Origin: Sediminicola sp047612485
GTDB taxonomy: Bacteria > Bacteroidota > Bacteroidia > Flavobacteriales > Flavobacteriaceae
Direction: 5' to 3'
Length of the DNA: 21,586 bases
Assembly (NCBI GenBank): GCA_047612485.1
Contig: JBLGAT010000045.1
Span: forward strand, 1-21,586
In this document: piece by piece, positions 1-8,957 of the stretch
Layout: every line of letters starts with the position of its first letter
Numbering within the stretch: the stretch's first letter is position 1
Program-made: the position numbers and the translations under genes
Notes under the pieces: model-generated
Database searches by the model: none
What the model was told of the DNA's origin: nothing
The model's input: only the letters and a program-made list of their open reading frames with translations

Positions 1-1
1 C

Positions 2-271
2 TTAAAAAGCTTATTGGTTACCGTGGAACGCTATCCAGAATTGAAGGCAAACCAAAACTTCTTGGAGCTTCAATCACAATTGGAAGGCACGGAAAACAGG
101 ATCAATGTAGCCAGGGACAGATTCAACACCACCGTAGAGCCCTATAACAAGCATATCAAAAGATTCCCCAATTCCTTTTTGGCGGGGATGTTCAATTTCA
201 GTGAACTGGCATACTTTCAATCAGAAGCCGGCGCAGAGAATGTTCCTGATGTGAATTTCGATTTCAATTAA
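2..271 (+). CDS. LemA family protein, C-terminal part (5' end outside window)
   Basis: The reading frame is open from base 2 and ends with TAA at 269-271. The translated tail carries the family's typical run: YPELKANQNF, then LQSQLEGTENRI, then ARDRFN, a YN pair and FPNSFLAGMF near the end. LemA proteins are small membrane-anchored helical-bundle proteins with an N-terminal transmembrane helix; that part lies outside the window. The precise biochemical role is not established. The two genes that follow both encode TPM domains, and LemA/TPM/TPM is a recurrent operon in Bacteroidota, so they probably act together at the envelope. A TTG at 14 is not the true start, because family sequence continues upstream of it to the window edge. 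Confidence 0.9.
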   Translation, partial: LKSLLVTVERYPELKANQNFLELQSQLEGTENRINVARDRFNTTVEPYNKHIKRFPNSFLAGMFNFSELAYFQSEAGAENVPDVNFDFN

Positions 272-281
272 AAATAACCAA

Positions 282-719
282 ATGTCCAAGGTAGAAAATT
301 TTTTGACCGCTGAAGAGGAGACCGCGGTAGTGGCCGCTATTGTGGAGGCAGAAAAAAATACCTCTGGGGAAATTAGGGTGCATATTGAAGCCCATACCAA
401 CAAAGACCACTTTGAAAGGGCCAAGGCGGTATTCCATTACTTAAAAATGGACAATACCAAAGAAGAGAATGGGGTACTTATCTATGTGGCCGTAGCCGAT
501 AAAAAGTTTGTGGTTTTAGGAGACAAGGGCATCAATAAGGTAGTGCCAAAAGATTTTTGGGACTCCACCAAAGAAGCCATTGAGCACCAATTTAAACAAA
601 GAAACTTTAAACAGGGACTCTTAGACGGGGTTTTAAAGGCTGGTAAGGCATTGGCAACGCATTTCCCTTGGCAGCATAACGATACTAACGAATTGAACAA
701 TGAGGTATCTAAAGGTTAG
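282..719 (+). CDS. TPM-domain protein, apparently soluble
   Basis: A 145-residue protein starting at ATG 282, ten bases after the LemA stop, in an A-rich leader. Almost all of it is one TPM domain (once DUF477): an N-terminal helix with LTAEEE, the SGEIRVHIEAH strand near residues 28-38, ENGVLIYVAVADKK in the middle and GLLDGVLKAGKAL near the end. There is no signal peptide and no membrane helix, unlike the next gene. TPM domains have been linked to photosystem repair and to weak phosphatase activity in other organisms; the role here is unknown. The 3' end overlaps the next gene by 20 bases, which suggests translational coupling within the LemA-TPM-TPM operon. Confidence 0.85.
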   Translation: MSKVENFLTAEEETAVVAAIVEAEKNTSGEIRVHIEAHTNKDHFERAKAVFHYLKMDNTKEENGVLIYVAVADKKFVVLGDKGINKVVPKDFWDSTKEAIEHQFKQRNFKQGLLDGVLKAGKALATHFPWQHNDTNELNNEVSKG

Positions 720-1491
720 TATTCTTCTTTTATTTTTACTGGGCTTTTCGGTAAGTTTTGGTCAGTACCCTGTTCCGGAAAAACCAAAACTACAGACCAG
801 CGTCTATGATTATATCAATTTGCTGTCCAGTTCGGAAAAAGCGTCCTTGGAACAGAAACTGATCAAATATTCGGACAGCACCTCCACACAGATCGTTGTG
901 GCCATTATCAGCTCAACCGAAGGGGAGAACATCAATTATTTGGGCGCCCAATGGGGAGAGGCCTGGGGCATTGGTCAGAAGGACGAGGACAATGGCGTAT
1001 TGGTGCTCTTGGCCAAAGGGGACCGTAGGGTGGCCATTAATACCGGGTATGGTGTGGAAGGCTCCTTGACCGATGCCATGACACGCAGGATCATTGAGAC
1101 CGTTATTATCCCTGAATTTAAAAAAGAGGATTATTATACAGGTTTGGACAAAGGGGCGGACGCCATGTTCCAAGTGTTGACAGGGGAGTTTAAGGAAGAT
1201 CGTACGAAAACCGAGAACCGCGGTTTCCCTTTAAAATCGCTTTTACCCTTTATCATCTTTTTTATCATCATCATTATTCTCTCCAACCGCAAGAAAAGAG
1301 GCGGTGGCAAAAATGGTGGCAGACGCGGAGGCTTTAGTATTTGGGATGCCATTATCCTGAGCAACATGGGCCGTGGAGGTTTCGGCGGAGGGTCATCTTC
1401 TGGCGGAGGCGGCTTTGGCGGAGGTGGAGGTTTTGGTGGTGGCTTCGGAGGCGGAGGCTTTGGCGGCGGCGGTTCCTCAGGGGGTTGGTAA
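700..1491 (+). CDS. TPM-domain membrane protein with Gly-rich tail (YgcG-like)
   Basis: A 263-residue envelope protein. Residues 1-21 form a signal peptide (SILLLFLLGFSVSFG) followed by a TPM domain at about 30-165, with STQIVVAIIS, EDNGVLVLLAKGDRR and INTGYGVEGSLTD as recognisable segments. A hydrophobic helix follows near residues 179-194 (LLPFIIFFIIIIIL), then a basic stretch rich in K, R and G. The last ~40 residues are almost only Gly with Phe and Ser and end in SSGGW, typical of this family. The topology is therefore an exported TPM domain anchored by one helix with a cytoplasmic Gly-rich tail. The start at ATG 700 overlaps the upstream TPM gene by 20 bases, so the genes are likely co-translated. 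Confidence 0.88.
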   Translation: MRYLKVSILLLFLLGFSVSFGQYPVPEKPKLQTSVYDYINLLSSSEKASLEQKLIKYSDSTSTQIVVAIISSTEGENINYLGAQWGEAWGIGQKDEDNGVLVLLAKGDRRVAINTGYGVEGSLTDAMTRRIIETVIIPEFKKEDYYTGLDKGADAMFQVLTGEFKEDRTKTENRGFPLKSLLPFIIFFIIIIILSNRKKRGGGKNGGRRGGFSIWDAIILSNMGRGGFGGGSSSGGGGFGGGGGFGGGFGGGGFGGGGSSGGW

Positions 1492-1554
1492 ATGCTTTGC
1501 CTATAGTAATCCCAACCCAATTTCATTAAATCAGTTTGTGTTAGCTCAGGCCAT

Positions 1555-4302
1555 TTAATCAAAGGAGTACATTCCGCCTTTCTTTTCCTTTTTACCCCCG
1601 AATTGATCGAATTTGAAACTGGCGCTGAACATAAAATATCGCTGCAATACGGTTCCCTGAAAATCTTGAATATAATCATCTCCCGTAGTCCTTCTGGTAT
1701 TGATATTCTGGTTCAATAGGTCATAAGCCAACACTTTTAGAGTCACATTTTTCTTGAGCATCTGGACACCCAAACTCATATTCCAAAATAGGGCATCCTT
1801 TTTAAAACCAGGCCCCACATTACCGTTGTAACTATAGGTCACATCATTGCCAAACACAATATTTTCTGGCCAATACGTCGTAAGTTTTAAACCTAAGTTG
1901 TGGGAAATGAAATTCACATCATCCAAGCCATCCAAATTGTATTTGGTATCCGTAAATGAAATTCTGTATTCGGGCTCCAACTCGAGCAACTCTCTATAAT
2001 TAAAGGTGATGCTTGCCCTGGGATTCAATGAAAGACTGGAGGTTTCCAAACCACTTCCGTTGGTAAACCCAATATTCTTCCTATATCCCATGTATGGGTT
2101 AAAACTATATTTAATGGTGTAAGTACTGTCTTTTTTTATTTGTTTGGAATAGCTAAATCCCCCATCTATATTATAATTACCGTTGATATTGGTATAAGTG
2201 GTTGTCCTCAACAAATCCTCATTTGTCGTTGTTATAGGTGAAACCCTATCTTTTTCAGAGTTTAGGCCAATATAGACGTAGATACCTGTACGCTCTTTCC
2301 AATTGTAATCATTGTAGTTCAAATAAGTCTGATTTACCGATGAAGGGGACAAGTTAGGGTTACCGATAACTATATTCAATGGATCGCTGACATTAGGAAT
2401 AGGCTGTAATTGATTTACCGAAGGCACATTCAATCTGGAACTGGACCACAGACTTAATCTCTTATTATCTCCAAGGGTATAGTTGGCATTGGCATTTATC
2501 AATACATTTTCATAGGATTTTTTAAAGGAGGTGTTCTGGAGGTCGTCCTGGTTTTCCAAAATGGTGAACTTATAGTTCATGGTAACACCAAAACGAAATT
2601 TTTCGCTATTACTCCTAACACCCAAAAATGGAGTCTGTTGTATATTTCGAAAACTAAAGTCCGAACTTTGTATTTGGTTAAAATTACTATAGGTTCCTAA
2701 AGCATCATTATAATCGAAAACATTTCTCGTATTGTTCTGCTGACTGGTTTCATATTCATACCCAAAGTCCAAGAACAGCTCCTTTGCCAAAGGCTGACGA
2801 TAGGTGAATTCTGCTGAATACTTATCATTATCGGTATCTGTAGTGGTCTGTTGGTCTAAAATATCCTCACTCGGGCTATCTCCGAAGGTATTACGGATGG
2901 AATTAAAGTTCCGTAGGTTGCTGTTGAGCCTATTCTCGTTGGTGAAAGTCAGACGCACATACCTGCCCAAGGTATCCAATTTTTTAAACAAGGTCAGTTC
3001 ATTGGAAAAGCGCCTTTGAAATCCATCTTCAAGGGTTAGTGAGCTATTGCTGTTGATGGCATTGCCATCCTCATCGCTAGAGATCGTGTTCCTGTTATTT
3101 ACTGAATTTGTCCTATTCACATTAAAACTGGGGTCAACCGATATGCGGAAGGTCTTATCAATATCAAATTCTAGATTTGCCGATCCTTGATTAGAATTTG
3201 TACTACCGTTGAAGTTTGTTTCCGTATCGGTAAAGAATCGACTGTCTGGCAATATATTCTCTCGTGAGGTTTTCTCATCATTAAAAGAGTCGCTGTAGGA
3301 AAAAAAATAGTTCCCATTGACCTCAAATTTATCTTTCTGTTGGTTGGCATAACTTGCCCCAAGATTGGAGGACGTGGTAATACCCTGACCAAATCCAAAA
3401 GAAAGGTCGCCCACACTAAAGGCACCGGATTGACTAAAGGAAACACCTCCACTAGCATTGCCTACCATATCATAGATTTCATCAAAAGAAAATCCACTAT
3501 TATTAATGTTATTGCTCCCAGCAATCACACTGATACGTTCCTGTCCGTTAAAATAATTAAGAAGGCCACTGGTCTGTTAACGTTCATCTGCACCGTACCC
3601 TGCTGCCAATCTCCCCAGATACCCGTTATTCTTATCTTCCTTTATGGTAAGATTGATAGTTTTGGTCTCCCCATCCCCTGCTTCTCCGGTGAACTCTTGG
3701 GCCTTGGTTTTAGTATCCATTATCTGGATTTTACTAATGATCTCCTTGGGCAAGCTTTTCGTAGCCACTTTTGGGTCATTGCTGAAGAACACCTGTCCGT
3801 TAACCAGGACCTGACTCACTTCTTTTCCGTTTACGGTGATCTTGCCATCACTGTCTACCTCAACCCCTGGCAATTTTTTCAATACGTCTTCAACGGTAGC
3901 ATCGGGCCTGGTCTTAAAGGAATCTGCATTGAATTCCAACGTATCCTGTTTAATGATAACTGGCACTCTTTCACCAACTACTTGTACCCCTTTCAACTCT
4001 TGGGCCTGCTCTTCCAATTCTACGGAACCAAGATCTATTTGTGGTTTTATGGCAATCTTCTTTACCTTGGATTTATAGCCATTGAAGGAAAAGTACAGAT
4101 TCACCTCTTTAAGGGAGGTTTTTCCCTCCAATATAAAGATTCCATTTTGTTCGGATATGGTATAGGTGATCAGCGTACTGTCCAGAATGGATTCCGCATA
4201 GATGGTGGTAGCCTCTAATGGTAGTTTAGAAGATGCATCCAGCACCTTGCCCTTTACCGATATGAAAAGGGCAATAAAAAAGAGGCAAAAAAACTTAAGC
4301 AT
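1555..4302 (-). pseudogene. Outer membrane beta-barrel protein, split by one in-frame stop codon
   Basis: On the minus strand from ATG (4300-4302) to TAA (1555-1557), one frame of 916 codons is broken only by TAA at 3577-3579. The 241-residue front part has a signal peptide, a carboxypeptidase-regulatory-like domain (KGKVLDASSKLPLEATTI, residues ~18-35), then a plug-like region with ATVEDVLKKLPGVEVDSDGK and TVNGKEVSQVLVNG. The rear part of 657+ residues is rich in Asn, Tyr and aromatic alternation like barrel strands and ends with an aromatic-rich strand plus a short tail. It resembles the outer membrane beta-barrel family (TonB-receptor-like fold) of Bacteroidota, usually about 900 residues. 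The frame is identical on both sides of the stop, so this is a point nonsense change, not a frameshift. Whether it is real, a sequencing error or read through cannot be told here. Confidence 0.85.
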
Positions 4303-4321
4303 AGATTGGTTTTTAATCGAT

Positions 4322-4346
4322 TGTGCTAAAGCACATTTCGAAAATA
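4322..4346 (-). promoter_or_regulatory. Possible promoter region with small inverted repeat upstream of the barrel gene
   Basis: On the minus strand, bases 4346-4339 read TATTTTCG, one mismatch from the Bacteroidota -7 consensus TAnnTTTG. Just downstream, 4322-4335 form the inverted repeat TGTGC-TAAA-GCACA, which would sit at or next to the transcription start. No -33 TTG was found at the expected distance, so this is a weak call. Confidence 0.3.
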
Positions 4347-4396
4347 ATCTAACACTTTAAGACCTTTACCTCTCTTAACAGATTATTATGAAAATT

Positions 4397-5704
4397 TTAT
4401 TTCTTCCTCATGAAAATAGAGATGGGTACCCCAGTAAAATCAAAATGCTCCCTTAATTTGTTCTCCAAAAAGCGTTTGTACGGATCGCGCACATATTGCG
4501 GCAAATTACAGAAGAAAGCAAATTGCGGATATGGTGTAGGCAATTGTGTACAGAACTTGATCTTTACATATTTCCCTTTATACGCCGGTGGCGGATTGTT
4601 CTCAATGATGGGCAACATAATATCATTGAATTTACGCGTCTGTATTTTCTTGCTCCTGTTCTGATAGACTTCAACTGCTGTTTCTATAGCTTTATAGATA
4701 CGTTGTTTTGTCAATACAGAAATATACAAGATGGGCACATCGGTAAATGGTTCTATGGCCTCCTTGATTTTTTCGGTGTATTTTTTGATGGTATTGGTCT
4801 CTTTGTCCTCTATCAAATCCCATTTATTGACCAAGATCACAACACCCTTGTTATTGCGCTGGGCCAACCAAAAGATGTTCTCAACCTGCCCATCAAAACC
4901 TCTTGTGGCATCCAATAAAATAATGCACACATCAGAATGTTCTATGGCTCTTACCGAACGCATAACGGAGTAAAATTCCAGATCCTCCTTCACCTTTGCT
5001 TTCCTACGGATTCCCGCAGTATCCACAAGGTTGAACTCAAACCCAAAACGGTTGTATTTGGTATCAATACTGTCCCTAGTGGTTCCAGGAACATCGGTAA
5101 CGATATATCTATCTTCCCCTATCAAAGCGTTTATAAAGGACGATTTTCCTGCATTAGGCCTTCCTACCACTGCAAAACGAGGTAATTCACTCTCCTCTAT
5201 CTGCTCATGCTCCGGCAGTACTTCTATCAAGGCATCCAATAGCTCTCCAGTTCCACTCCCACTAATACTGGCAATGGTATAGTACTCTCCCAAACCTAAA
5301 GAATAAAATTCCACGGCATCTTCGGCACGCTTTCCATTGTCCACCTTGTTGATGGCCAATAATACGGGTTTGTTGTGGCGTCTTAACAAATTGGCCACAT
5401 CCTCATCCATTCCCGTAACCCCAGCTTCCACATCCACCATAAAAATGATGGCATCGGCCTCATCAATGGCCAGCTCTACCTGCTTATCTATTTCCGATTC
5501 AAAAACGTCATCACTTCCCAAAACGTATCCCCCTGTATCAATAATGGTAAACTCGCGTCCATTCCAATCACTTTTTCCGTAATGTCGGTCTCGCGTAACT
5601 CCGCTCTCCGCATCTACGATCGCCTCTCTTCTCTGTACCAACCGATTAAAAAACGTCGATTTACCTACATTAGGTCTCCCTACAATGGCTACAATAGCAC
5701 TCAT
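4397..5704 (-). CDS. der: Ribosome biogenesis GTPase Der (EngA)
   Basis: Der is an essential tandem GTPase that binds the 50S subunit and is needed for its maturation. The 435-residue protein has two G domains in order. The first has the P-loop GRPNVGKST at 9-17, DTGG at 56-59 and NKVD at 119-122. The second has GRPNAGKSS at 181-189, DTAG at 228-231 and NKWD at 293-296. The C-terminal KH-like domain covers roughly 350-435 and ends in a basic MRKK tail. Length and motif order are normal for the family and nothing key is missing. The ATG at 5702-5704 directly precedes the conserved VAIVGRPN strand, so the start is secure. It lies downstream of the barrel gene's promoter side, in the same strand orientation, and is probably transcribed alone. 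Confidence 0.98.
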   Translation of the reverse strand: MSAIVAIVGRPNVGKSTFFNRLVQRREAIVDAESGVTRDRHYGKSDWNGREFTIIDTGGYVLGSDDVFESEIDKQVELAIDEADAIIFMVDVEAGVTGMDEDVANLLRRHNKPVLLAINKVDNGKRAEDAVEFYSLGLGEYYTIASISGSGTGELLDALIEVLPEHEQIEESELPRFAVVGRPNAGKSSFINALIGEDRYIVTDVPGTTRDSIDTKYNRFGFEFNLVDTAGIRRKAKVKEDLEFYSVMRSVRAIEHSDVCIILLDATRGFDGQVENIFWLAQRNNKGVVILVNKWDLIEDKETNTIKKYTEKIKEAIEPFTDVPILYISVLTKQRIYKAIETAVEVYQNRSKKIQTRKFNDIMLPIIENNPPPAYKGKYVKIKFCTQLPTPYPQFAFFCNLPQYVRDPYKRFLENKLREHFDFTGVPISIFMRKK

Positions 5705-5721
5705 ACTTCTTTATTTTGCTG

Positions 5722-5729
5722 CAAAAGTA
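5722..5729 (-). promoter_or_regulatory. Bacteroidota-type -7 promoter element for der
   Basis: The minus strand reads TACTTTTG here, a perfect match to the TAnnTTTG -7 consensus of the Bacteroidota housekeeping sigma factor, followed by CAGC. It lies 18 bases upstream of the der ATG, giving a leader of about ten bases. A -33 TTG is not evident, so the call rests on one element and position. Confidence 0.55.
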
Positions 5730-5782
5730 CTATTTATATCTGAAGAAAAATGTTATCTTCTGTTTCATAATCAATTGTACCA

Positions 5783-6274
5783 GTGAAAAGTCTACCGAAT
5801 GAACTCGTTTTAAGACCACGATTTCAACATCATTTAAATACTTCGAAAGAAATTGTACTCACCAGTTTCGAGAAAAATAAGAAGTCTCCATTTCTTGTAA
5901 AACGGATCGATGATCATCTTTTTATAAAGTTCGAACAAGGACTTCGTACTTTTTGGAGCCCGGAACTTCACTTGGAACTACATGATGAGGATAACAGTTC
6001 CTGCAGAATCGATGGCCTTTTTGGTCCCAACCCTACATTATGGACGTTCTTTATGTTCCTGCATTTTGGAGTTGCTACCGTATTTATTGTAATTGGAATT
6101 TGGGCCTATTCCAATTGGACTTTGGACAAACCTTATGGATTGCAAACGGGGATTCTAGTGCTCTTGGTAGTGGTATGGGCCTTACTTTATGCCTTTGGCA
6201 GAACGGGAAGAAAGAAAGGAGAGCCCCAAATGAAGGAGCTCTATTCTTTTATGTCCGAGGTCATCTATCCCTGA
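5783..6274 (+). CDS. Small conserved-type membrane protein, function unknown
   Basis: A 163-residue protein that I cannot assign to a characterised family. Residues 1-85 are polar (start MKSLPNELVLRPRFQHHL, then an ion-rich region). Two hydrophobic helices follow at about 86-109 (WTFFMFLHFGVATVFIVIG) and 119-138 (GLQTGILVLLVVVWALLYAF), then a basic stretch RTGRKKGEP and a short amphipathic end. The predicted topology is a cytoplasmic N-domain with a two-helix hairpin. The start is GTG at 5783; no in-frame ATG lies close upstream. It is the only plus-strand gene between der and era, and its TGA (6272-6274) directly abuts the era stop (6275-6277) with no bases between. Confidence 0.72.
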   Translation: MKSLPNELVLRPRFQHHLNTSKEIVLTSFEKNKKSPFLVKRIDDHLFIKFEQGLRTFWSPELHLELHDEDNSSCRIDGLFGPNPTLWTFFMFLHFGVATVFIVIGIWAYSNWTLDKPYGLQTGILVLLVVVWALLYAFGRTGRKKGEPQMKELYSFMSEVIYP

Positions 6275-7159
6275 TTATTGATTGTATCCGAACCGTTTTA
6301 ATTGGTTAAGATTACTTCGCCAGTTTTTATTCACTTTTACATACAATTCCATATGCACTTGTTTGTCAAAGAATTTTTCCAGATCCTTACGGGCCTCAAC
6401 CCCTACTCTTTTTAAGGCAGATCCCTTATGACCTATGATGATGCCTTTTTGGGATTCGCGTTCAACCATGATTACAGAGCGCATCCTGATTATGTCTTCA
6501 TCTTCAAAAAATTCCTCCGTATCTATTTCAACAGAATATGGGATCTCTTTTTTATAGTGCTGTAAGATTTTCTCGCGGATGGTCTCGTTTACAAAGAAAC
6601 GTTCCGGCTTATCCGTCAATTGATCCTTTGGATAATAAGGTGGTGAAACGGGCAACAAGTCCATGATCCTATGGAATACTTCCTTGACGTTGAAATTCTG
6701 AAGGGCCGAAATAGGGTGTATCTCAGCTTCGGGCAATTGTGATTGCCAATACTGCACCTGCTCTTCCAGTACCCCTTGTTCTGATATATCTATCTTGTTC
6801 AATAACAGCAATACAGGGATCTTACTATTCTTTATCTTATCGAAAAAATTTTCATCCTTTAAGGCCTTCTCCCCTATTTCTACCATGTAGATCAATACAT
6901 CTGCATCCTCAAAGGCAGATTTCACAAAGCCCATCATGGAGGATTGCAACTCATAGGCCGGTTTAATGATCCCAGGGGTATCCGATAAGATCATCTGAAA
7001 ATCATCCCCGTTCACAATCCCGAGGATCCTATGCCTTGTGGTCTGAGCCTTAGAGGTGATAATGGATAATTTTTCCCCCACAAAAGCGTTCATCAACGTA
7101 GATTTTCCCACATTGGGATTCCCTATGATATTTACAAACCCTGCCTTATGCTCTGCCAT
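6275..7159 (-). CDS. era: GTPase Era
   Basis: Era is a GTPase with a KH domain that binds the 3' end of 16S rRNA and acts in 30S subunit assembly. The 294-residue product has the P-loop GNPNVGKS at 13-20, the switch I region with TTRHRILGI at 40-48, DTPG at 60-63 and NKID at 121-124. The C-terminal KH domain carries VIMVERESQKGIIIGHKG (about residues 228-246) with the GxxG-type loop, followed by a basic end. Length is typical. The start ATG lies inside the last codons of the upstream symporter gene (14-base overlap), which suggests translational coupling. It converges with the small membrane protein gene without any spacer. Confidence 0.97.
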   Translation of the reverse strand: MAEHKAGFVNIIGNPNVGKSTLMNAFVGEKLSIITSKAQTTRHRILGIVNGDDFQMILSDTPGIIKPAYELQSSMMGFVKSAFEDADVLIYMVEIGEKALKDENFFDKIKNSKIPVLLLLNKIDISEQGVLEEQVQYWQSQLPEAEIHPISALQNFNVKEVFHRIMDLLPVSPPYYPKDQLTDKPERFFVNETIREKILQHYKKEIPYSVEIDTEEFFEDEDIIRMRSVIMVERESQKGIIIGHKGSALKRVGVEARKDLEKFFDKQVHMELYVKVNKNWRSNLNQLKRFGYNQ

Positions 7160-8513
7160 CTTTTACCTTTAAAAAATACGTTTTCATTGCTTTGTTGACC
7201 TTGGGTGCCAAATAGAGAACCGCAATCATATTGGGGATCACCATTAGGGCAAAGGATAAATCGATCAGATTTACCACCAGGTCTACCGAAGCTACTGCTG
7301 CAAAGGTAATACTTAAGATATAAATGTGGTTGTAATACTTCCCAATTTTGGCATTGGTCAAAAAGGAAAGGCATTTGGTCCCATAATAGGAATAGGTAAA
7401 TAAGGTGGAAAGTGCAAAGGCCGCTACCACCACCATCAAGAGAACATCCCCAACCCCATAGAGCGATTTTTCAAAAGCGATCAAGGTCATGGCAATGCCG
7501 TTATTCTCTGCTTCCAAATGGGCCCCGCTCAAAAGGATGACTATGGCGGTCAGGGTACAGACGACAATAGTATCTATAAACGGGCCCAACATGGCCACTA
7601 GACCTTCCTGTATGGGTTCACTGGTCTTGGATTGTCCATGGTACATGGGCGCATTCCCCACTCCTGATTCATTGGAGAATACGGCCCTTCGAATTCCTAT
7701 GATGATAAGCCCCCAAAGACCACCCTGAACGGCAGTCTTAAAATTAAAGGCCTCCACGAATATCAATTTAAGGGAAGGAAATATTTGCCCCGCATTAATG
7801 ATCATGATATAGATGACGGCCACCAAATATACCAGTACCATAAAGGGCACGATGGCCGTGGCCACTTTAGCGATTTTTTTGAGCCCTCCAAAGATGACGA
7901 AGGAGGTAATGATGGACAGGACGATGCCTATGCCCAACTTCCAATTAAAATCCCCCAAAAGGGCAATATTTTCATTGGGTTTGATCACCCCCATGAGGGT
8001 TTGGGTAAATTGGTTGACGGTAAAAGCAGGGAGTACCCCAAAGAGTCCGGCCAAACAAAAGAACACGGCCAACGGCTTGGCTTTCATACCCATCCCTTTA
8101 GTGATATAGTACATGGGGCCACCTTGGAGGTTTCCTTCACTGTCATGACCCCGGAACATAATAGCGAGGCTACAGGAATAAAATTTAATGCACATCCCAA
8201 CGAGTGCGGTCACCCAGATCCAGAAAACAACCCCTGGTCCTCCCAAATAAATGGCAATCGCCACCCCAGAGATATTCCCCAAGCCAACGGTCGCAGCAAC
8301 GGCCGAAGAGAGCGCCTGCAGGTGACTCACGTCCCCAGGATCATCGGGATTATCATATTTCCCCGCTGTAATAGCAATGGCATGTTTAAAATACCGGTAG
8401 GGCAATAATTTGGAATAAAACACCAGGAACAAGCCTCCCCCTATGATCAGAAGGAGCATAACCCACTCTGTGTAAGGTAAGACCGAGGCTAAGAAATCAT
8501 TGATTACGCTCAT
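7146..8513 (-). CDS. Alanine/glycine:cation symporter family protein (AGCS)
   Basis: An inner membrane secondary transporter of 455 residues that, by family, imports alanine or glycine with Na+ or H+. About ten hydrophobic helices are visible. The family signature lies near residues 75-105: ATVGLGNISGVAIAIYLGGP followed by GVVFWIWVTALVGM. Further landmarks are LQGGPMYYITKGMG near 130-143 and FSNESGVGNAPM near 278-289, both conserved in AGCS carriers. The ATG at 8511-8513 gives a short N-terminal segment before the first helix. It is the first gene of a two-gene unit with era, whose start it overlaps by 14 bases. The exact substrate cannot be read from the sequence. Confidence 0.93.
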   Translation of the reverse strand: MSVINDFLASVLPYTEWVMLLLIIGGGLFLVFYSKLLPYRYFKHAIAITAGKYDNPDDPGDVSHLQALSSAVAATVGLGNISGVAIAIYLGGPGVVFWIWVTALVGMCIKFYSCSLAIMFRGHDSEGNLQGGPMYYITKGMGMKAKPLAVFFCLAGLFGVLPAFTVNQFTQTLMGVIKPNENIALLGDFNWKLGIGIVLSIITSFVIFGGLKKIAKVATAIVPFMVLVYLVAVIYIMIINAGQIFPSLKLIFVEAFNFKTAVQGGLWGLIIIGIRRAVFSNESGVGNAPMYHGQSKTSEPIQEGLVAMLGPFIDTIVVCTLTAIVILLSGAHLEAENNGIAMTLIAFEKSLYGVGDVLLMVVVAAFALSTLFTYSYYGTKCLSFLTNAKIGKYYNHIYILSITFAAVASVDLVVNLIDLSFALMVIPNMIAVLYLAPKVNKAMKTYFLKVKDGRA

Positions 8514-8593
8514 AAAATTTGAAAAATTTCTAAGATATGGAATATAATAGATGAAGCCCGAAAGTAACTAAAAAAGATTTATTGATTTATGTT

Positions 8594-8624
8594 TTGATAA
8601 TAGCAAAAAAGCTTTGTATCTTTG
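8594..8624 (+). promoter_or_regulatory. Promoter of tRNA-fMet (-33 TTG, -7 TATCTTTG)
   Basis: TATCTTTG at 8617-8624 matches the Bacteroidota -7 consensus TAnnTTTG exactly. A TTG at 8594-8596 sits 20 bases upstream, within the usual 17-23 spacing for the -33 element. Initiation would fall a few bases after 8624, at or just before the tRNA 5' end at 8634. This is the clearest promoter in the window. Confidence 0.85.
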
Positions 8625-8633
8625 CACCCACAG

Positions 8634-8706
<73 letters not shown>

Positions 8707-8711
8707 CTAAG

Positions 8712-8744
8712 AAAACCAGATACGAAAGTATCTGGTTTTTTTTT
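8712..8744 (+). terminator. Intrinsic terminator of tRNA-fMet
   Basis: A perfect 12-bp stem (8712-8723 with 8728-8739) closes a GAAA tetraloop and runs into a tract of T residues to 8744. It starts six bases after the tRNA end. Confidence 0.93.
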
Positions 8745-8821
8745 GGATAAGATCCTAAAGCTTGCTTTATGGATTGAAATTCAGAAAAAAAATTGATTTG
8801 GGAATCAAATCTGCGTTGTAG

Positions 8822-8884
8822 TAAAGCCAACCCCAAGGCCCTTTCCGCAGTGCAACGAAGGAAAGAATCCAGGACCACGATAAC
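8822..8884 (+). repeat. Diverged direct repeat, copy 1
   Basis: This ~63-base segment starts TAAAGCCAACCCCAAGGCCC and contains the loose inverted repeat CTTTCC...GGAAAG (8841-8866). It aligns with 8958-9020 over its full length without large gaps, sharing AAGGCCC, CCG, ACG and GAAAGAATC blocks in the same order. Function unknown; it lies between a tRNA terminator and an operon. Confidence 0.65.
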
Positions 8885-8957
8885 TTTTATATTGATCCCG
8901 TATTAGCTTTGAAGAAAAACAAAAAAATAGGGAGCATAGCGACCATGGTCTTCTTTG

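Noticed and set aside
1134..1679. Minus-strand 181-residue Pro-rich frame
   Set aside because: It is the antisense shadow of the Gly-rich tail of the TPM membrane protein (Gly codons read as Pro) and runs into the end of the barrel gene.
3340..4218. Plus-strand 292-residue frame opposite the barrel gene
   Set aside because: It is antisense to the clearly recognisable plug and N-terminal domains and shows no family resemblance, signal or start context.
7785..8408. Plus-strand 207-residue frame opposite the symporter
   Set aside because: It is antisense to a well-conserved AGCS transporter and has a His/Asp-rich composition typical of shadows of membrane helices.
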